Notes: generated by a model from the letters alone, not told the origin. A stretch of DNA of 64,000 nucleotides from Lysobacter gummosus (GCF_001442805.1 NZ_CP011131.1:3782001-3846000), one strand, 5' to 3'; positions 7,968-17,205 are shown, numbered from the stretch's first letter. Numbers and translations are program-made.

Positions 7968-10736
7968 CTACAGCAAGGTCAGCGAACGCAGTTTCGAGGT
8001 CTGCGTATCGATCTCCATCACCCGCCCTTCGCGATCGAACAACACCAGTCGATCGGGTTGCTCGCGCACCTGCACCTGGGTCTGCGGCCAATCGATCTCG
8101 GCCACGCAGCGCGCGCGCATCTCGGTGCCACGGCGCACCAGGTACAAGCGCATGTGATACACGCCGTAGACCATCACCAGGAACCCGTTCGCGAGCGGAA
8201 TCACGCCGCATTCGGCCTCGCCGGTGCCCGGCTCCGGCGCGGCCAGATCGATGCTGCAATCGTGCGGGCCCACCGTGCAGCCAAAATGCACGCCGCCGTT
8301 TTCGTTCGCCGTCAGCCGCAGCTTGGCGGTGATCATCTGCGGATCGAGCAACGCCGATTGGCCGTCGTCGAGCGCCACCGGTTCGCGCGACACCAGCGAA
8401 CGCCGCGGCGCGGTGCGGTAATGCCAGACCACGATCTGCGCGCGTCCGGGCACCAGGAACAATTCGTCGTGTTGCAGGAACCGCGCCTGCGCGACCGGGC
8501 CGCCGAGATCGCCGACGCTCCACAGCAGGTCCAGCGAAGGCCGCGTCGCGTCGATCACCGCGATGCGATCGCCGGTCACCACCGACCAGGCGATGCCGTC
8601 GAAGCGATCGGCGAAGAACTGCAGCGGCATCGCGCCCAGGTCGGCGATTTCGTGGCTGACCAGATCGAGCCGGGCGATGCGCCACACCGAATCGCGCTTG
8701 GCCAAAGCCAGCGCGACCTGGCCGCTGTCGCCGATCACCAGACGGAACGCCGGCACCGCGTAACGGCGCAGGCAGCGCCCGCTGCGATCGAACACCGCCG
8801 CGCCGGCTTCGCCCAGCGCGACCAGATAACGGCCCTCGCCGAGCGCGACCACGTCGCTGGGCGCGCGCAGGCCGATCTCGTCGGGCATGCGTGCGGACAC
8901 CGGTTCGGTCGCCATCCACAGCCGCCGCACCGCAGCGACCGCGGGCAGCTTCCACGCTGGCAGATCGGCGCGCAGCCACGGGTCGTCGGACAGATCGCGG
9001 ATGCGGTTGAGCTCGCGCACGTCCAGTTCGTTCGCGCCGAACCCGCGATCGGCCGCCAGCGCCGGCAGCACATGGGTGGCGAGCAGGCTCAGCGCCGGAT
9101 TGCGCGACTGGCAATCGGCCAGCGCGCGACCGAGCGCGGCGCGCGACGCCGCCGGCGAGGACGGATCGGCGTAGGCGGCGATGCGTTCGGCGTAATGCTG
9201 CAGCGTATCGGGCAACAAGCTGGCGCGTTGCACCAGCGCGCGCGCCGACAGCAGCGAGCCGGCCGATTCGGCCGCGAGCAGCCAGCGCGCGGCCTGTTCG
9301 CGCGATTCCGGGTCCGGCCAGACCGCGTCCACCGCCGCCAGCCATTGGCCTTGTTCGACCAGCGCCTGGCCCCATTGCCGGCGCAAGCTCAGCGCGTGTT
9401 CGGGGTGGGTGGACTCCAGCATCGCGATCGCCGCGGCGAAGGCGTTGTCGCGGCGCGCGACCAGCACCGCGCGCTCGCTGTCGCCGGCCAGCATCAGCAA
9501 ACGGATGATGGTGTCGGCGGGCATGTCCCAGCCCAGCGCCAGTTCCGCGGCCTGGGCGAAACGTTCGTGGCGGATCAGATAGTCCAGCGCTTCCTGGCGC
9601 GCGTTCAGCAACTCGGCGAGCACGAACACCGCTTCGTCGATCTTGCCCTGCCGGTCCAGCGCCTCGAACGCGGCGCGGTAGCGCTTGCGCAGCAGCTCGC
9701 GCGCGTAGTCGCCGAAATCGAAGCTGGCGTGCGCGCTCTTGCCGCTGCTCAGGCTCAGGCGGTCGCGGCGCCCCGGCAGCGAGAACGCCTGACCGAGCGA
9801 ATCGTGGCCGTCGCCGTCGATCGGCAGGGCATGGCGCAGCGCTTCGGTCAGGTCGCCTTCGTCGAAGCGCTGCATCAGCCGGCGCAGGTAAAGGCTGTGG
9901 CGCATGCCCATTAGCTTGGAGGCCTGACTGGCCATCGCCGCCTTGACCAGCCACTCGCGCCAGCGCTGTTGCTGCACGGCGCCGCCGCGCGCGGACACGC
10001 TGCCTTGCGAACCCCGCTGGCCGCCGCCGCGTCCGCCCTGCCCCGCGCCGCCGCCGGCCAGCGACGGGAACCGGCTCAACAGCCAACCGGCGATGCCGTC
10101 GCGGGTGCCGATGACGCGCTCGCGCAGGCTCGTTTTCGCCGCGCCGCCGCGTCCGGCTTCGCGCTCGCGGGCCGAATGCAGGAACGATTCGCGCTCCTCG
10201 CTCGGCGGCGGAATGCGCTTGCCGAGCACCTCGCGCAGCGCCTTGCTCGCCAGCCGGTCTTGGCGCGGCGCGGGCAGGATGCGGCTGCAATCGAAAGTGT
10301 CGTGCAGCGCGTAGTCGTCGATGTCGAGAATCAGCGACGGGTCCAGCGCCTGCGCCTGGGCGAAATTCAGCGAATGCAGGCGTCCGCCGATCACCAGATG
10401 CACATCGGCCGGCGCCAGCGCGGCCAGTTCCTGCGCCGTCAGCGGCCCGCCGTACAGACCGTGCGCGCCGATCCTGCACAGCGGCGTACCGCCGGCCTGC
10501 TCGCACTGCATCGGCCGCGGCGCATCGAAGTACAGCACGTCGCCCTCATCGAAGCGCCAGGCGCGGCAGCCCGGCGTCCAGGCGCGCAGGATGCGTTCTA
10601 GCCGCCGCTGTGGCGGCATCGGATCGGCCGCGAACCACAGGCCCGCGACCGTCTGCCAGCCGCGCCAGAGCGGATGACGCACGTCGCTGCGCGCGTCTGG
10701 CGGCATGGCGCCGCTTGTTGAAATTTCAGCCGGCAT
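7968..10736 (-). CDS. bpX6/beta-propeller component of a MoxR-vWA-beta-propeller ternary system
   Basis: A 922-residue, apparently cytoplasmic protein and the last gene of a four-gene minus-strand operon. The N-terminal part (about residues 20-150: RHPLWRGW, DEGDVLYF, GGRLHSLNFAQA, DIDDY) matches what I recognise as the bpX6 domain. A low-complexity Gly/Gln-rich linker follows (around 230-265), then alpha-helical repeat-like sequence. The C-terminal third (about 620-920) has repeated beta-strand motifs (VVALGEGRYLVALGEAGAAVF, RIAVIDATRPSLDLLWS) fitting a beta-propeller. The start overlaps the stop of the previous gene by 11 bases, implying translational coupling. Such systems have been proposed from comparative genomics as NTP-dependent conflict or stress modules; the biochemical function is not established. 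Naming of the bpX6 domain is from memory. Confidence 0.75.
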   Translation of the reverse strand: MPAEISTSGAMPPDARSDVRHPLWRGWQTVAGLWFAADPMPPQRRLERILRAWTPGCRAWRFDEGDVLYFDAPRPMQCEQAGGTPLCRIGAHGLYGGPLTAQELAALAPADVHLVIGGRLHSLNFAQAQALDPSLILDIDDYALHDTFDCSRILPAPRQDRLASKALREVLGKRIPPPSEERESFLHSAREREAGRGGAAKTSLRERVIGTRDGIAGWLLSRFPSLAGGGAGQGGRGGGQRGSQGSVSARGGAVQQQRWREWLVKAAMASQASKLMGMRHSLYLRRLMQRFDEGDLTEALRHALPIDGDGHDSLGQAFSLPGRRDRLSLSSGKSAHASFDFGDYARELLRKRYRAAFEALDRQGKIDEAVFVLAELLNARQEALDYLIRHERFAQAAELALGWDMPADTIIRLLMLAGDSERAVLVARRDNAFAAAIAMLESTHPEHALSLRRQWGQALVEQGQWLAAVDAVWPDPESREQAARWLLAAESAGSLLSARALVQRASLLPDTLQHYAERIAAYADPSSPAASRAALGRALADCQSRNPALSLLATHVLPALAADRGFGANELDVRELNRIRDLSDDPWLRADLPAWKLPAVAAVRRLWMATEPVSARMPDEIGLRAPSDVVALGEGRYLVALGEAGAAVFDRSGRCLRRYAVPAFRLVIGDSGQVALALAKRDSVWRIARLDLVSHEIADLGAMPLQFFADRFDGIAWSVVTGDRIAVIDATRPSLDLLWSVGDLGGPVAQARFLQHDELFLVPGRAQIVVWHYRTAPRRSLVSREPVALDDGQSALLDPQMITAKLRLTANENGGVHFGCTVGPHDCSIDLAAPEPGTGEAECGVIPLANGFLVMVYGVYHMRLYLVRRGTEMRARCVAEIDWPQTQVQVREQPDRLVLFDREGRVMEIDTQTSKLRSLTLL

Positions 10737-12639
10737 GGTTCGCCCCCTCGAGCACCAGTACCCTTGGATTGCGCTCGTGCACCACGACCAAGCGCCCTTG
10801 TTGATCGATCAACGCAATCAGGTCGGTGCCAGCGGCCACGGCGACCTGAACGATGGGTGCCGACGCCTGATACAACGTGCTGCGATGCTTGGCGCCCACG
10901 CGCATCAGCGTCCTGCGGTCGGGCCGCAGCGCGATCAGATATTGCTCGCCTTGTTGCTCCGAACCCAGGCCGACCACTTTCCAGTCGGACGGCAGAACCG
11001 CTTCGTATTCGCTGGCCTGCGGCGCGTCGGATTGATCGCGCCGCAGCGGCCGCACGAACACCCGCCACACGCTGGAACGTTCTCCGCCATGTCCGCCCAC
11101 CGAGCGTTCGACACAGAAGCCGCCGGCCCAATGATTCCCGCAGGTTCGGGCATTCACGAATGCCGCGTTCACCGCGCCCTGGACGGCCACGCGCTCGATC
11201 GGCCGATCGCCGCCGAACCCGATCGCCTGCAATTCCAGATAGCCGTCGCCGTGGCGCAGATAAAAGACCTCGCCGGGCGAGGACTGAGCCAGGGCGTGGA
11301 CGTGCTCGGCGACTGTGCAGAATTCGATCGGATAGCGCCCGATCTTTTGCGGCACGGCCAGGTCGCTGCGACGGCCGCGGTGTCCGGGACCGCGGGTCCA
11401 GGCCAGCAAGCGTCCGTCGGGAGCGAGCACGAACAAGCGCTGCGCCTGGCCGCTGCCGTCGAGCAGAACCGACGGCCACCATCGGCCCTCCGCCGTGGGC
11501 GATTCGACACGGTCGTCTTTCTGGCGCGGCGCGCGCAGCAAGACCGACATCTGCCAGAACTCCACATGCCCAGGCAGCACGACCAGTCCGGCGAAATGCC
11601 GGCCGTTCAAGGTCGCCGCGCGCAAGGTCTTGCTCTTGCTCCAGCGCGTAGTCTTGGGTACGGACAGCTTGATCTTGTCCTGCGACGGGCGCGGGACCGG
11701 ATACACGTTCGCCGCGCTCTCCTTCGCCCAGGCCACGGCGATGTGCCTGGCCTCGAAGGAGATCAACGGCGGATGCCGCAGCGACAGCATGCCGCTGCCC
11801 TGCGTCCGCGCCTGCACGCTCACCTGCTGCGTGCGATCGAACTGGCCTTGCAGCAACAACGCGGACCAGTCCGGCGCCGGCAACCGCAACCGCGTCTCGC
11901 GCCGCGCCTGCCGCGAGGCGATCGTCACGGACAATTCCTCCGCGCCGGCGCGCAGCACATCGACGCGATGGCCTAACCCGTAGCCGGGCGTATGCAGGCC
12001 GATCGACCAGCGCTCGCCCGGGCTGGGATCGGCCCGGTCCAGTGCGCTGACCCACTCGCGCTCCAATCGTTCGCGCGGCGGCAACGCGGCCGCAGCAGCC
12101 TGCGCATCGCCCGCGGCGCAATCTGGTTCGAAAGTGCGCGATGCGAACAAGCGCCGCAGTTGCTCCGGCGAATCGGCCGTGTGCAACTCGCCGGGTTTGT
12201 GCGCCACGCCCCAGGCGAAGCGCGCCTTGGCCGCCTGCGCGCGCTGCGCCAGCAGAATCCACATCGCCGCGTGCACCAGCCGCATCGCGCCCAGTTGCGA
12301 AGGGCCGCAGTCGAACACCGCCACGGTCAGCGCATCGACTTCGCGCGCGACCAGTTTCGGATTGAGGAACAGATGCTCGCCGCCGGCGGCACGGCGGTCG
12401 AATTCCTCCGGCGCCGCGTCGGCCAGCGCCCATTCGCTGAGCAGCAGGCGATCGTAGTTGCCGCGACGGCGCAGATCATCGACACCCTCCGGTTCGGCGC
12501 GGCCGTCGTGCGCGCGCAGGCGGAACGCGCCCAGCAGCGGATGCAGGCGCAGCAGCAGGCCGCCGACGATGACCGCCAGCTCCGGATCGAACCAATCCAG
12601 CCAAGCGCGCCACGGCGCCAAGGTTTCCGGCAGCTGCAT
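10726..12639 (-). CDS. vWA-like plus beta-propeller component of the MoxR ternary system
   Basis: A 637-residue protein, third in the operon, three bases after the bpX5-like gene. The N-terminal part (about residues 1-210) contains NYDRLLLSEWALADAAPEEF, GEHLFLNPKL and VAVFDCGPSQLGAMRLVHAAMWILL. This fits a degenerate von Willebrand factor A fold: the expected MIDAS DxSxS reads DCGPS, so metal binding is doubtful. The C-terminal two thirds are beta-rich with repeated WxV-type strands (RHFAGLVVLPGHVEFWQMSVLL, WWPSVLLDGSGQAQRLFVLAP) and an end motif LIALIDQQGRLVVVHE, fitting a beta-propeller. No signal peptide or membrane segment is seen. vWA and MoxR proteins usually act as a pair in which the ATPase remodels the vWA-bound client; the propeller would supply the binding platform. 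The specific role is inferred. Confidence 0.7.
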   Translation of the reverse strand: MQLPETLAPWRAWLDWFDPELAVIVGGLLLRLHPLLGAFRLRAHDGRAEPEGVDDLRRRGNYDRLLLSEWALADAAPEEFDRRAAGGEHLFLNPKLVAREVDALTVAVFDCGPSQLGAMRLVHAAMWILLAQRAQAAKARFAWGVAHKPGELHTADSPEQLRRLFASRTFEPDCAAGDAQAAAAALPPRERLEREWVSALDRADPSPGERWSIGLHTPGYGLGHRVDVLRAGAEELSVTIASRQARRETRLRLPAPDWSALLLQGQFDRTQQVSVQARTQGSGMLSLRHPPLISFEARHIAVAWAKESAANVYPVPRPSQDKIKLSVPKTTRWSKSKTLRAATLNGRHFAGLVVLPGHVEFWQMSVLLRAPRQKDDRVESPTAEGRWWPSVLLDGSGQAQRLFVLAPDGRLLAWTRGPGHRGRRSDLAVPQKIGRYPIEFCTVAEHVHALAQSSPGEVFYLRHGDGYLELQAIGFGGDRPIERVAVQGAVNAAFVNARTCGNHWAGGFCVERSVGGHGGERSSVWRVFVRPLRRDQSDAPQASEYEAVLPSDWKVVGLGSEQQGEQYLIALRPDRRTLMRVGAKHRSTLYQASAPIVQVAVAAGTDLIALIDQQGRLVVVHERNPRVLVLEGANHAG

Positions 12640-12642
12640 CGC

Positions 12643-13062
12643 TCAGTCCTGCCACATCGCGCGGATCTGCGCGATCAGCGCCGCGCTGGCCGGCAGCGCG
12701 CGATGCAGGGGCACGATCTGCGCCGGTTCGCGCAGCAACAGCAGCGGCGCCTGCGGATGGCGCCGGGCGATCTGCCGCTGCAGCAGATCCAGCGGCAGGT
12801 CCGGGCATTGCGTGGTGACCAGCCACAGCGACGGCGCCTGTTCGCACGGCGCGACATACGCCACACCCTCGAACCACGGCAGGTTCGCGGCCGCGCCGGT
12901 AACCACCGCGACATCGGCGTTGGCGGTCAGCATCAGGCTCTCGCGCACCTCATCGTCCAATCGCTCCAGCGCGCGCAGCAGCGCGCGCGAAGCCTGCGGG
13001 CCGATGCCGACCGCGCCCTGCGGCGGTGGCGGCGGGTCTTGCGGGCGCCAGTCCCACTTCAT
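12643..13062 (-). CDS. Small bpX5-like component of the MoxR ternary system
   Basis: A 139-residue cytoplasmic protein whose ATG overlaps the stop of the MoxR gene (ATGA at 13059-13062), so the two are translationally coupled. It begins MKWDWRPQDPPPPP and has a Rossmann-like alternation: GIGPQASRALLRAL, VAVVTGAAANLPWFEGVAYV, SLWLVTT, PLLLLREPAQIVPL. The ADLPW-type turn followed by GVAYV and a threonine-ended strand is what I recall of bpX5 domains. It has no obvious catalytic residues and probably links the ATPase to the vWA/propeller protein. The operon position between MoxR and vWA/propeller genes is the strongest support. The exact bpX number should be treated as provisional. Confidence 0.65.
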   Translation of the reverse strand: MKWDWRPQDPPPPPQGAVGIGPQASRALLRALERLDDEVRESLMLTANADVAVVTGAAANLPWFEGVAYVAPCEQAPSLWLVTTQCPDLPLDLLQRQIARRHPQAPLLLLREPAQIVPLHRALPASAALIAQIRAMWQD

Positions 13063-14201
13063 GCCGAAGCCGACACCCGCTGGATCAGGCGCGTGCGTTG
13101 CGCGGCGAGTTCGGCCGGAATCGATTGCGGGTTGAAGTTGGCGTCGATCTCGCGCAGCAGCGCTTCGGCGATCGCGCCGGCACCGGGCGCGGCGGCGTCG
13201 CTGTCCAGGCAACTGCGCGCCGCCTCGATCAGCCGCGCCACCCGCGACACCGGTTGCAGCACCGCGTGCTCGACCGCCGCGCGCAGGGTCGGATTGGCCG
13301 CCGCGCTCAGCGAGTCGCGCAATACATCCTGGGCGGCGGCCTGCGCCTCGCGGGTCGGCATGACGTAGAACAGCGGCCACAAGTCGGCTTCGTCCGCGAC
13401 TTCGCGCCCGGCCAGCACCGTGGCCGCGGCGATCAGCCGCTGCACTTTGACGATTCGCCGGTCCGACAGGCTTAGTCCTGCGCCGCGCAGTTTGCGGATC
13501 GCATCGGCCAGCAGGCTGCGCGCGCGCTCCATGCCGACCTGCGGCACGCGCTGGCTCAGCGCGTCGATATCGCCCAGCTCGGTGCGGTGGCTCAGGGTTG
13601 CGCGCTCGGCCTGCCAACCGCCGGCGAGCAAGGCTTCGAGTTGATGATCCGGCACCGGCTCGACGAACAGATGCAGCAAGAAGCGGTCGCCGAAGGCGGC
13701 CAGCGATTCGTCGTCGGGCAAGGCGTTGGAGGCGCCGACGCAGACCCGCAGCGGACAGGCGATCTGGGTGTGGCCGCGGCGGAAGCGGCGCTCGTTCAGC
13801 ACGCCGAGCAAGGTGTTCAGGATCGCGGTGGAGCCCAGGAACACTTCGTCCAGGAACGCGACCTCGGCCTCGGGCAGCATGCCGGTGACGTCGGTTTCGA
13901 CCACGCCCTCGCGCAGCCGGCGCAGATCGACCGGGCCGAACAACTCCGACGGCTCGGTGAAGCGGCCCAGCAGGTATTCGAAATAACGCCCGCCCAGCGC
14001 GGCGGCGACCCGGCGCACCACCGCGCTCTTGGCGGTGCCGGGCGGGCCCAGGATCAGCAGGTGTTCCTGCGCGACCGCCGCCAGCACGATCAGCTCGGCC
14101 AGCTGCTCGCGCTCGACCAGGCCGGTGGTGGCCGCGTGCACGGCGTCGCGGACGCGGGCCGCGGCCTGTTGCGCGTCGGTGGGAAGATTCGGAAGACTCA
14201 T
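13059..14201 (-). CDS. MoxR family AAA+ ATPase
   Basis: A 380-residue cytoplasmic AAA+ ATPase and the first gene of the ternary-system operon. Walker A is GPPGTAKS, Walker B is VAFLDEVF, a sensor-like asparagine is in GASNALPDD, and FGDRFLLHL matches the MoxR region with the arginine finger. A C-terminal helical lid follows (SDRRIVKVQRLIAAA), then about 60 residues of helical tail. MoxR proteins act as chaperone-like ATPases on vWA proteins. The start MSLPNLPTDAQQ at 14201 is chosen because sequence between 14261 and this codon looks like leader; its ribosome site is weak. A divergent operon begins at 14430. Family assignment is certain. Confidence 0.93.
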   Translation of the reverse strand: MSLPNLPTDAQQAAARVRDAVHAATTGLVEREQLAELIVLAAVAQEHLLILGPPGTAKSAVVRRVAAALGGRYFEYLLGRFTEPSELFGPVDLRRLREGVVETDVTGMLPEAEVAFLDEVFLGSTAILNTLLGVLNERRFRRGHTQIACPLRVCVGASNALPDDESLAAFGDRFLLHLFVEPVPDHQLEALLAGGWQAERATLSHRTELGDIDALSQRVPQVGMERARSLLADAIRKLRGAGLSLSDRRIVKVQRLIAAATVLAGREVADEADLWPLFYVMPTREAQAAAQDVLRDSLSAAANPTLRAAVEHAVLQPVSRVARLIEAARSCLDSDAAAPGAGAIAEALLREIDANFNPQSIPAELAAQRTRLIQRVSASA

Positions 14202-14429
14202 GTCGGGCGGCCTGGATCCTTGGCGGCGCGCGAGCGGCGCAAGCGGCTGAAGGGACGGCACGCGTTCCCGAGGCCTCGTTCCCCCTGGAATACGGCCGCT
14301 GTGACGAACTGTAGGCGCGAGCCTTGCCGAACCGCAACTGATGTCGCGGTACGATTGTGAGTCCCGACCGGTTTGTCCCGGTCACTTCAGTACGCTGCCG
14401 CGACCTCACCGTCCGGCCAGGATGCCTTC
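14202..14429. promoter_or_regulatory. Divergent promoter region between the MoxR and AAA+ operons
   Basis: 228 bases between two head-to-head operons of related function. AGGA seven bases before the ATG at 14430 is the ribosome site for the plus-strand gene. No convincing sigma-factor site or operator palindrome was identified. Shared control of the two operons is an inference from geometry. Confidence 0.4.
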
Positions 14430-15785
14430 ATGCCCGACACCTCCCTGGACGATCTGTTGGCCGCGCTGGCGGCCAGCCCGCACAACCCCGCGCTGGGGAT
14501 GTTGGTGGTCAATGCCTGCCTGGCCGAGGCCGACCCCGATGCGCTGAGCCGCGCGCTGGACCTGTCCGGTGACGTGCTGCTCAGCGACGCCACCCAGCGC
14601 GACGCCGCGCTGCGCCTGCTGCTGCAACACCGGCGCGACGAACTGGTACTGCGGGTGGCGCCGGAAAATTCCGCGGCCGGCTTGTTCGCCCGCGCCCGCA
14701 CGCTGCTGGCGCAGGGCGAGCGCGATCAGGCGCGCGGCCTGTACCAGCAGGCGATCGCGCTCAATCCGGCGCTGGAAGATTCCGCGCTGGCGACGGAACT
14801 GGCCGGCAAGGTGATTTCCTTCGCCAACGCCAAGCGCATCCAGTCCGGCCAGTTGCAGGCCAGCCTCGCCAACGACGACACCGACGCCGACGACGTCTCG
14901 CGCCTGTTGCAGCCGCCGCAGGCGCGGATCGGTTTCGACGATGTCGGCGGCCTGGATGAGGTCAAACACCAGATCCGCCGCCGCATCATCACCCCGTTCC
15001 TCAAGCCGTCCTTGTTCGAGCGCTTCAAGCGCCGCTCCGGCGGCGGTATCCTGCTGTACGGCCCGCCCGGCTGCGGCAAGACTCTGCTGGCGCGCGCCAC
15101 CGCCGGCGAATGCGGCGCGCGCTTCTACAACGTCGCCATCACCGACGTGCTGGACATGTACATCGGCGAGTCCGAGCGCAAGCTGCACGCGATTTTCGAA
15201 ACCGCGCGGCGCACCGCGCCGGCGGTGGTGTTCTTCGATGAGGTCGAGGCGATCGGCGGCAAGCGCCAGTATTCGCGCGAAGCCACTTCGGCGAAGTTGG
15301 TCAGCCAGTTCCTCACCGAGCTCGACGGCTTCGCCCAGAACAACCAGGGCGTGCTGATCCTCGGCGCGACCAACGTGCCGTGGGCGGTCGATGCCGCGTT
15401 CCGCCGTCCCGGCCGTTTCGACCGCGTGTTGTTCGTGCCGCCGCCGGACGACTCCGCCCGGCGTTCGATCCTGGACCTGCTGCTGCGCGAGCGCCCGCTG
15501 GCCGACGGCATCGAGACCGCCGAACTGGCGCGGCTGACCTCGGGTTACTCCGGCGCGGACCTGCGCAATCTGGTCGAGACCGCGATCGACGAAGCGATCG
15601 AGGATTCGATCGAACAAGGCCGCGAATCGCCGCTGACCATGAACCATCTGCGCAGCGCGCTCAAGGACACCCGTTCGACCACGCTGGAATGGCTGACCAC
15701 CGCGCGCAACCACGCGCGCTACGCCAACCAGGGCGGCCAGTACGACGAAGTGCTGGAATTCCTCAAGCGCCACGGAGGCGGCTGA
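14430..15785 (+). CDS. AAA+ ATPase of the classic (Cdc48/Vps4-like) clade with N-terminal helical repeats
   Basis: A 451-residue protein. Residues about 1-130 are helical, with a TPR-like stretch (GERDQARGLYQQAIALNPALED). The ATPase domain follows: FDDVGGLDEVKHQI, Walker A GPPGCGKT, pore-loop region NVAITDVLDMYIGESERKLH, Walker B VVFFDEVEAIGGKR, sensor 1 GATNVPWAVD, and arginine fingers in FRRPGRFDRVLFVPPP. A lid with GYSGADLRNLVETA completes it. This is the FtsH/Cdc48/Vps4 type, which threads or remodels proteins, but no protease domain is present. It starts a three-gene operon (stop/start TGATG overlap with the next gene) divergent from the MoxR system. The start uses AGGA seven bases upstream. 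Confidence 0.92.
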   Translation: MPDTSLDDLLAALAASPHNPALGMLVVNACLAEADPDALSRALDLSGDVLLSDATQRDAALRLLLQHRRDELVLRVAPENSAAGLFARARTLLAQGERDQARGLYQQAIALNPALEDSALATELAGKVISFANAKRIQSGQLQASLANDDTDADDVSRLLQPPQARIGFDDVGGLDEVKHQIRRRIITPFLKPSLFERFKRRSGGGILLYGPPGCGKTLLARATAGECGARFYNVAITDVLDMYIGESERKLHAIFETARRTAPAVVFFDEVEAIGGKRQYSREATSAKLVSQFLTELDGFAQNNQGVLILGATNVPWAVDAAFRRPGRFDRVLFVPPPDDSARRSILDLLLRERPLADGIETAELARLTSGYSGADLRNLVETAIDEAIEDSIEQGRESPLTMNHLRSALKDTRSTTLEWLTTARNHARYANQGGQYDEVLEFLKRHGGG

Positions 15786-16261
15786 TGGCGACCGGCGCTT
15801 ATCGCCTGCCCGATGAGCCCCTGCCGTCGGGATGGTCGCGCTACGCGGTCGATCCGCTGTGGCCGCTGCTGACCCTGATGCTGGCCGGCGGCGGCTTCGG
15901 CCTGCTGTGGTTCGCCTTCAACAGCGCCGCGCTCGGCAGCCCGACGCGCTGGCGCGAATGGGGCTGCATCGCCGTCAGCGTGATCGGCGGGCCGCTGCTG
16001 GCGCTGGCGATCTACGCCGGCGAATACCACGACCTGCTGTCGCCGGCGCAGGTGCCCTACGCGATGCTGTCGATCCTGCTGCTCAAGCTCGGCGTGGCCT
16101 ATGCGCTGTATCTGATGCAGCAGCGCTGTTTCGAAATCTGGGAGTACTACGGCGGGCAGGCGCGCAACGGCCTGCCGCTGATGATCCTGCTGGCGGTGGT
16201 CGGACGCGGCGCGCTCGACATGTCGCAATGGCCGCCGATGCTGAAGCTGGTGCTGCAATGA
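15785..16261 (+). CDS. Small membrane protein coupled to the AAA+ ATPase
   Basis: A 158-residue protein, start overlapping the ATPase stop (TGATG) and its own stop overlapping the next start (ATGA). Three to four hydrophobic segments are visible: WPLLTLMLAGGGFGLLWFAF, IAVSVIGGPLLALAIYAG, AMLSILLLKLGVAYALYLM, and a weaker one at GLPLMILLAVVG. The N-terminus (MATGAYRLPDEPLPSGW) is short and likely cytoplasmic. I do not recognise the family. The tight coupling suggests that it anchors or is remodelled by the AAA+ protein at the inner membrane. Confidence 0.85.
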   Translation: MATGAYRLPDEPLPSGWSRYAVDPLWPLLTLMLAGGGFGLLWFAFNSAALGSPTRWREWGCIAVSVIGGPLLALAIYAGEYHDLLSPAQVPYAMLSILLLKLGVAYALYLMQQRCFEIWEYYGGQARNGLPLMILLAVVGRGALDMSQWPPMLKLVLQ

Positions 16262-17190
16262 GCGCGCGCGGCAGCGACTACCTGTATCGCATGGCCGAGC
16301 GCTACTACGCGCACGGCCAGATCGACGAAGCCATCGACGCGCTGCTGCGCCTGCTGGGCGAAGACGCCGAGCAGGCCGACGCGCACGCCTTCCTTGCCCT
16401 GTGCCTGGTCAAGCGCAAGCGCTTGCACGCGGCCAATCTGGAAGCCCAGCGCGCGCTGGAGCTGGAGCCCGAATCGCCGTTCGCGCATCTGGCCGCGGCG
16501 ATCGCCGCGATCGCCAAGCGCAACCTGAAAATCGCCGAATCGCATCTGCAGGCGGCGCGCGCGCTCGATCCGGATTCGGCCCAGATCGCCGACGCGTTCG
16601 CACGTTTGTATCTGGCCTGGGGCCGCGATACGCAGGCGCTGGAACAGGCGCGTCTGGCCTGCGAACTCGATCCGGACGATCCCGACTACCCGGCCCTGCT
16701 CGCCTCGCTGGAACTGCGCCGCGGCGACCGCGCGCGCGCCGAAGCCTTGGCGCGCGAAGTGCTGCACGCCAATCCGGAACACGTCGAAGCCCTGTGCGTG
16801 CTGGGCCATTGCGAACTCGCCGCCGGCCGCACCGACAGCGCCCGCGATCACGCCGTGTGGGCCTTGCAGATCGACCCGACCGACACCGACGCGCTGACCC
16901 TGATGGCCGCGGTCAAGGCGCGCCGCAGCTGGCTGCTGGGCCTGTGGTGGCGCTTCCAGAGCTTCGTCAGCGCCGGCTCGCGCACCCGCGCGGTGGTGCT
17001 GCTGCTGGGTATTTTCCTGATCTACCGCATCGCCCTGATCGCCCTGCCGCAACAAGGCTATCCGCAATGGACCGGCCCGATTTCCTACGCGTGGCTGGCG
17101 TTCTGCGCCTATACCTGGATCGCGCCGGGATTGTTCTGGCGCTCGCTGAAGAAGGAACTGGAGCAGGTGAAGCTGCGGCCGGGGTTCTGA
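16258..17190 (+). CDS. TPR protein with C-terminal membrane segments
   Basis: A 310-residue protein, third gene of the AAA+ operon. Residues 1-225 form tetratricopeptide repeats in tandem, for example YYAHGQIDEAIDALLRLL, AHAFLALCLVKRKRLHAANL, RLYLAWGRDTQALEQARLAC and LGHCELAAGRTDSARDHA, each followed by an acidic-proline turn. Two membrane segments follow (AVVLLLGIFLIYRIALIAL and ISYAWLAFCAYTWIAPGLFW), with a short charged tail. TPRs bind protein partners, so it may serve as the receptor or adaptor of the AAA+ ATPase at the membrane. No catalytic motif is seen. Confidence 0.88.
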   Translation: MSARGSDYLYRMAERYYAHGQIDEAIDALLRLLGEDAEQADAHAFLALCLVKRKRLHAANLEAQRALELEPESPFAHLAAAIAAIAKRNLKIAESHLQAARALDPDSAQIADAFARLYLAWGRDTQALEQARLACELDPDDPDYPALLASLELRRGDRARAEALAREVLHANPEHVEALCVLGHCELAAGRTDSARDHAVWALQIDPTDTDALTLMAAVKARRSWLLGLWWRFQSFVSAGSRTRAVVLLLGIFLIYRIALIALPQQGYPQWTGPISYAWLAFCAYTWIAPGLFWRSLKKELEQVKLRPGF

Positions 17191-17205
17191 CCGGCCCGCT
17201 GGAAC

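Noticed and set aside
7953..9914. 653-codon plus-strand frame opposite the bpX6 gene
   Set aside because: Composition (Arg, His, Gln rich) is that of an antisense shadow, and the opposite strand has coherent domains and overlapping operon starts.
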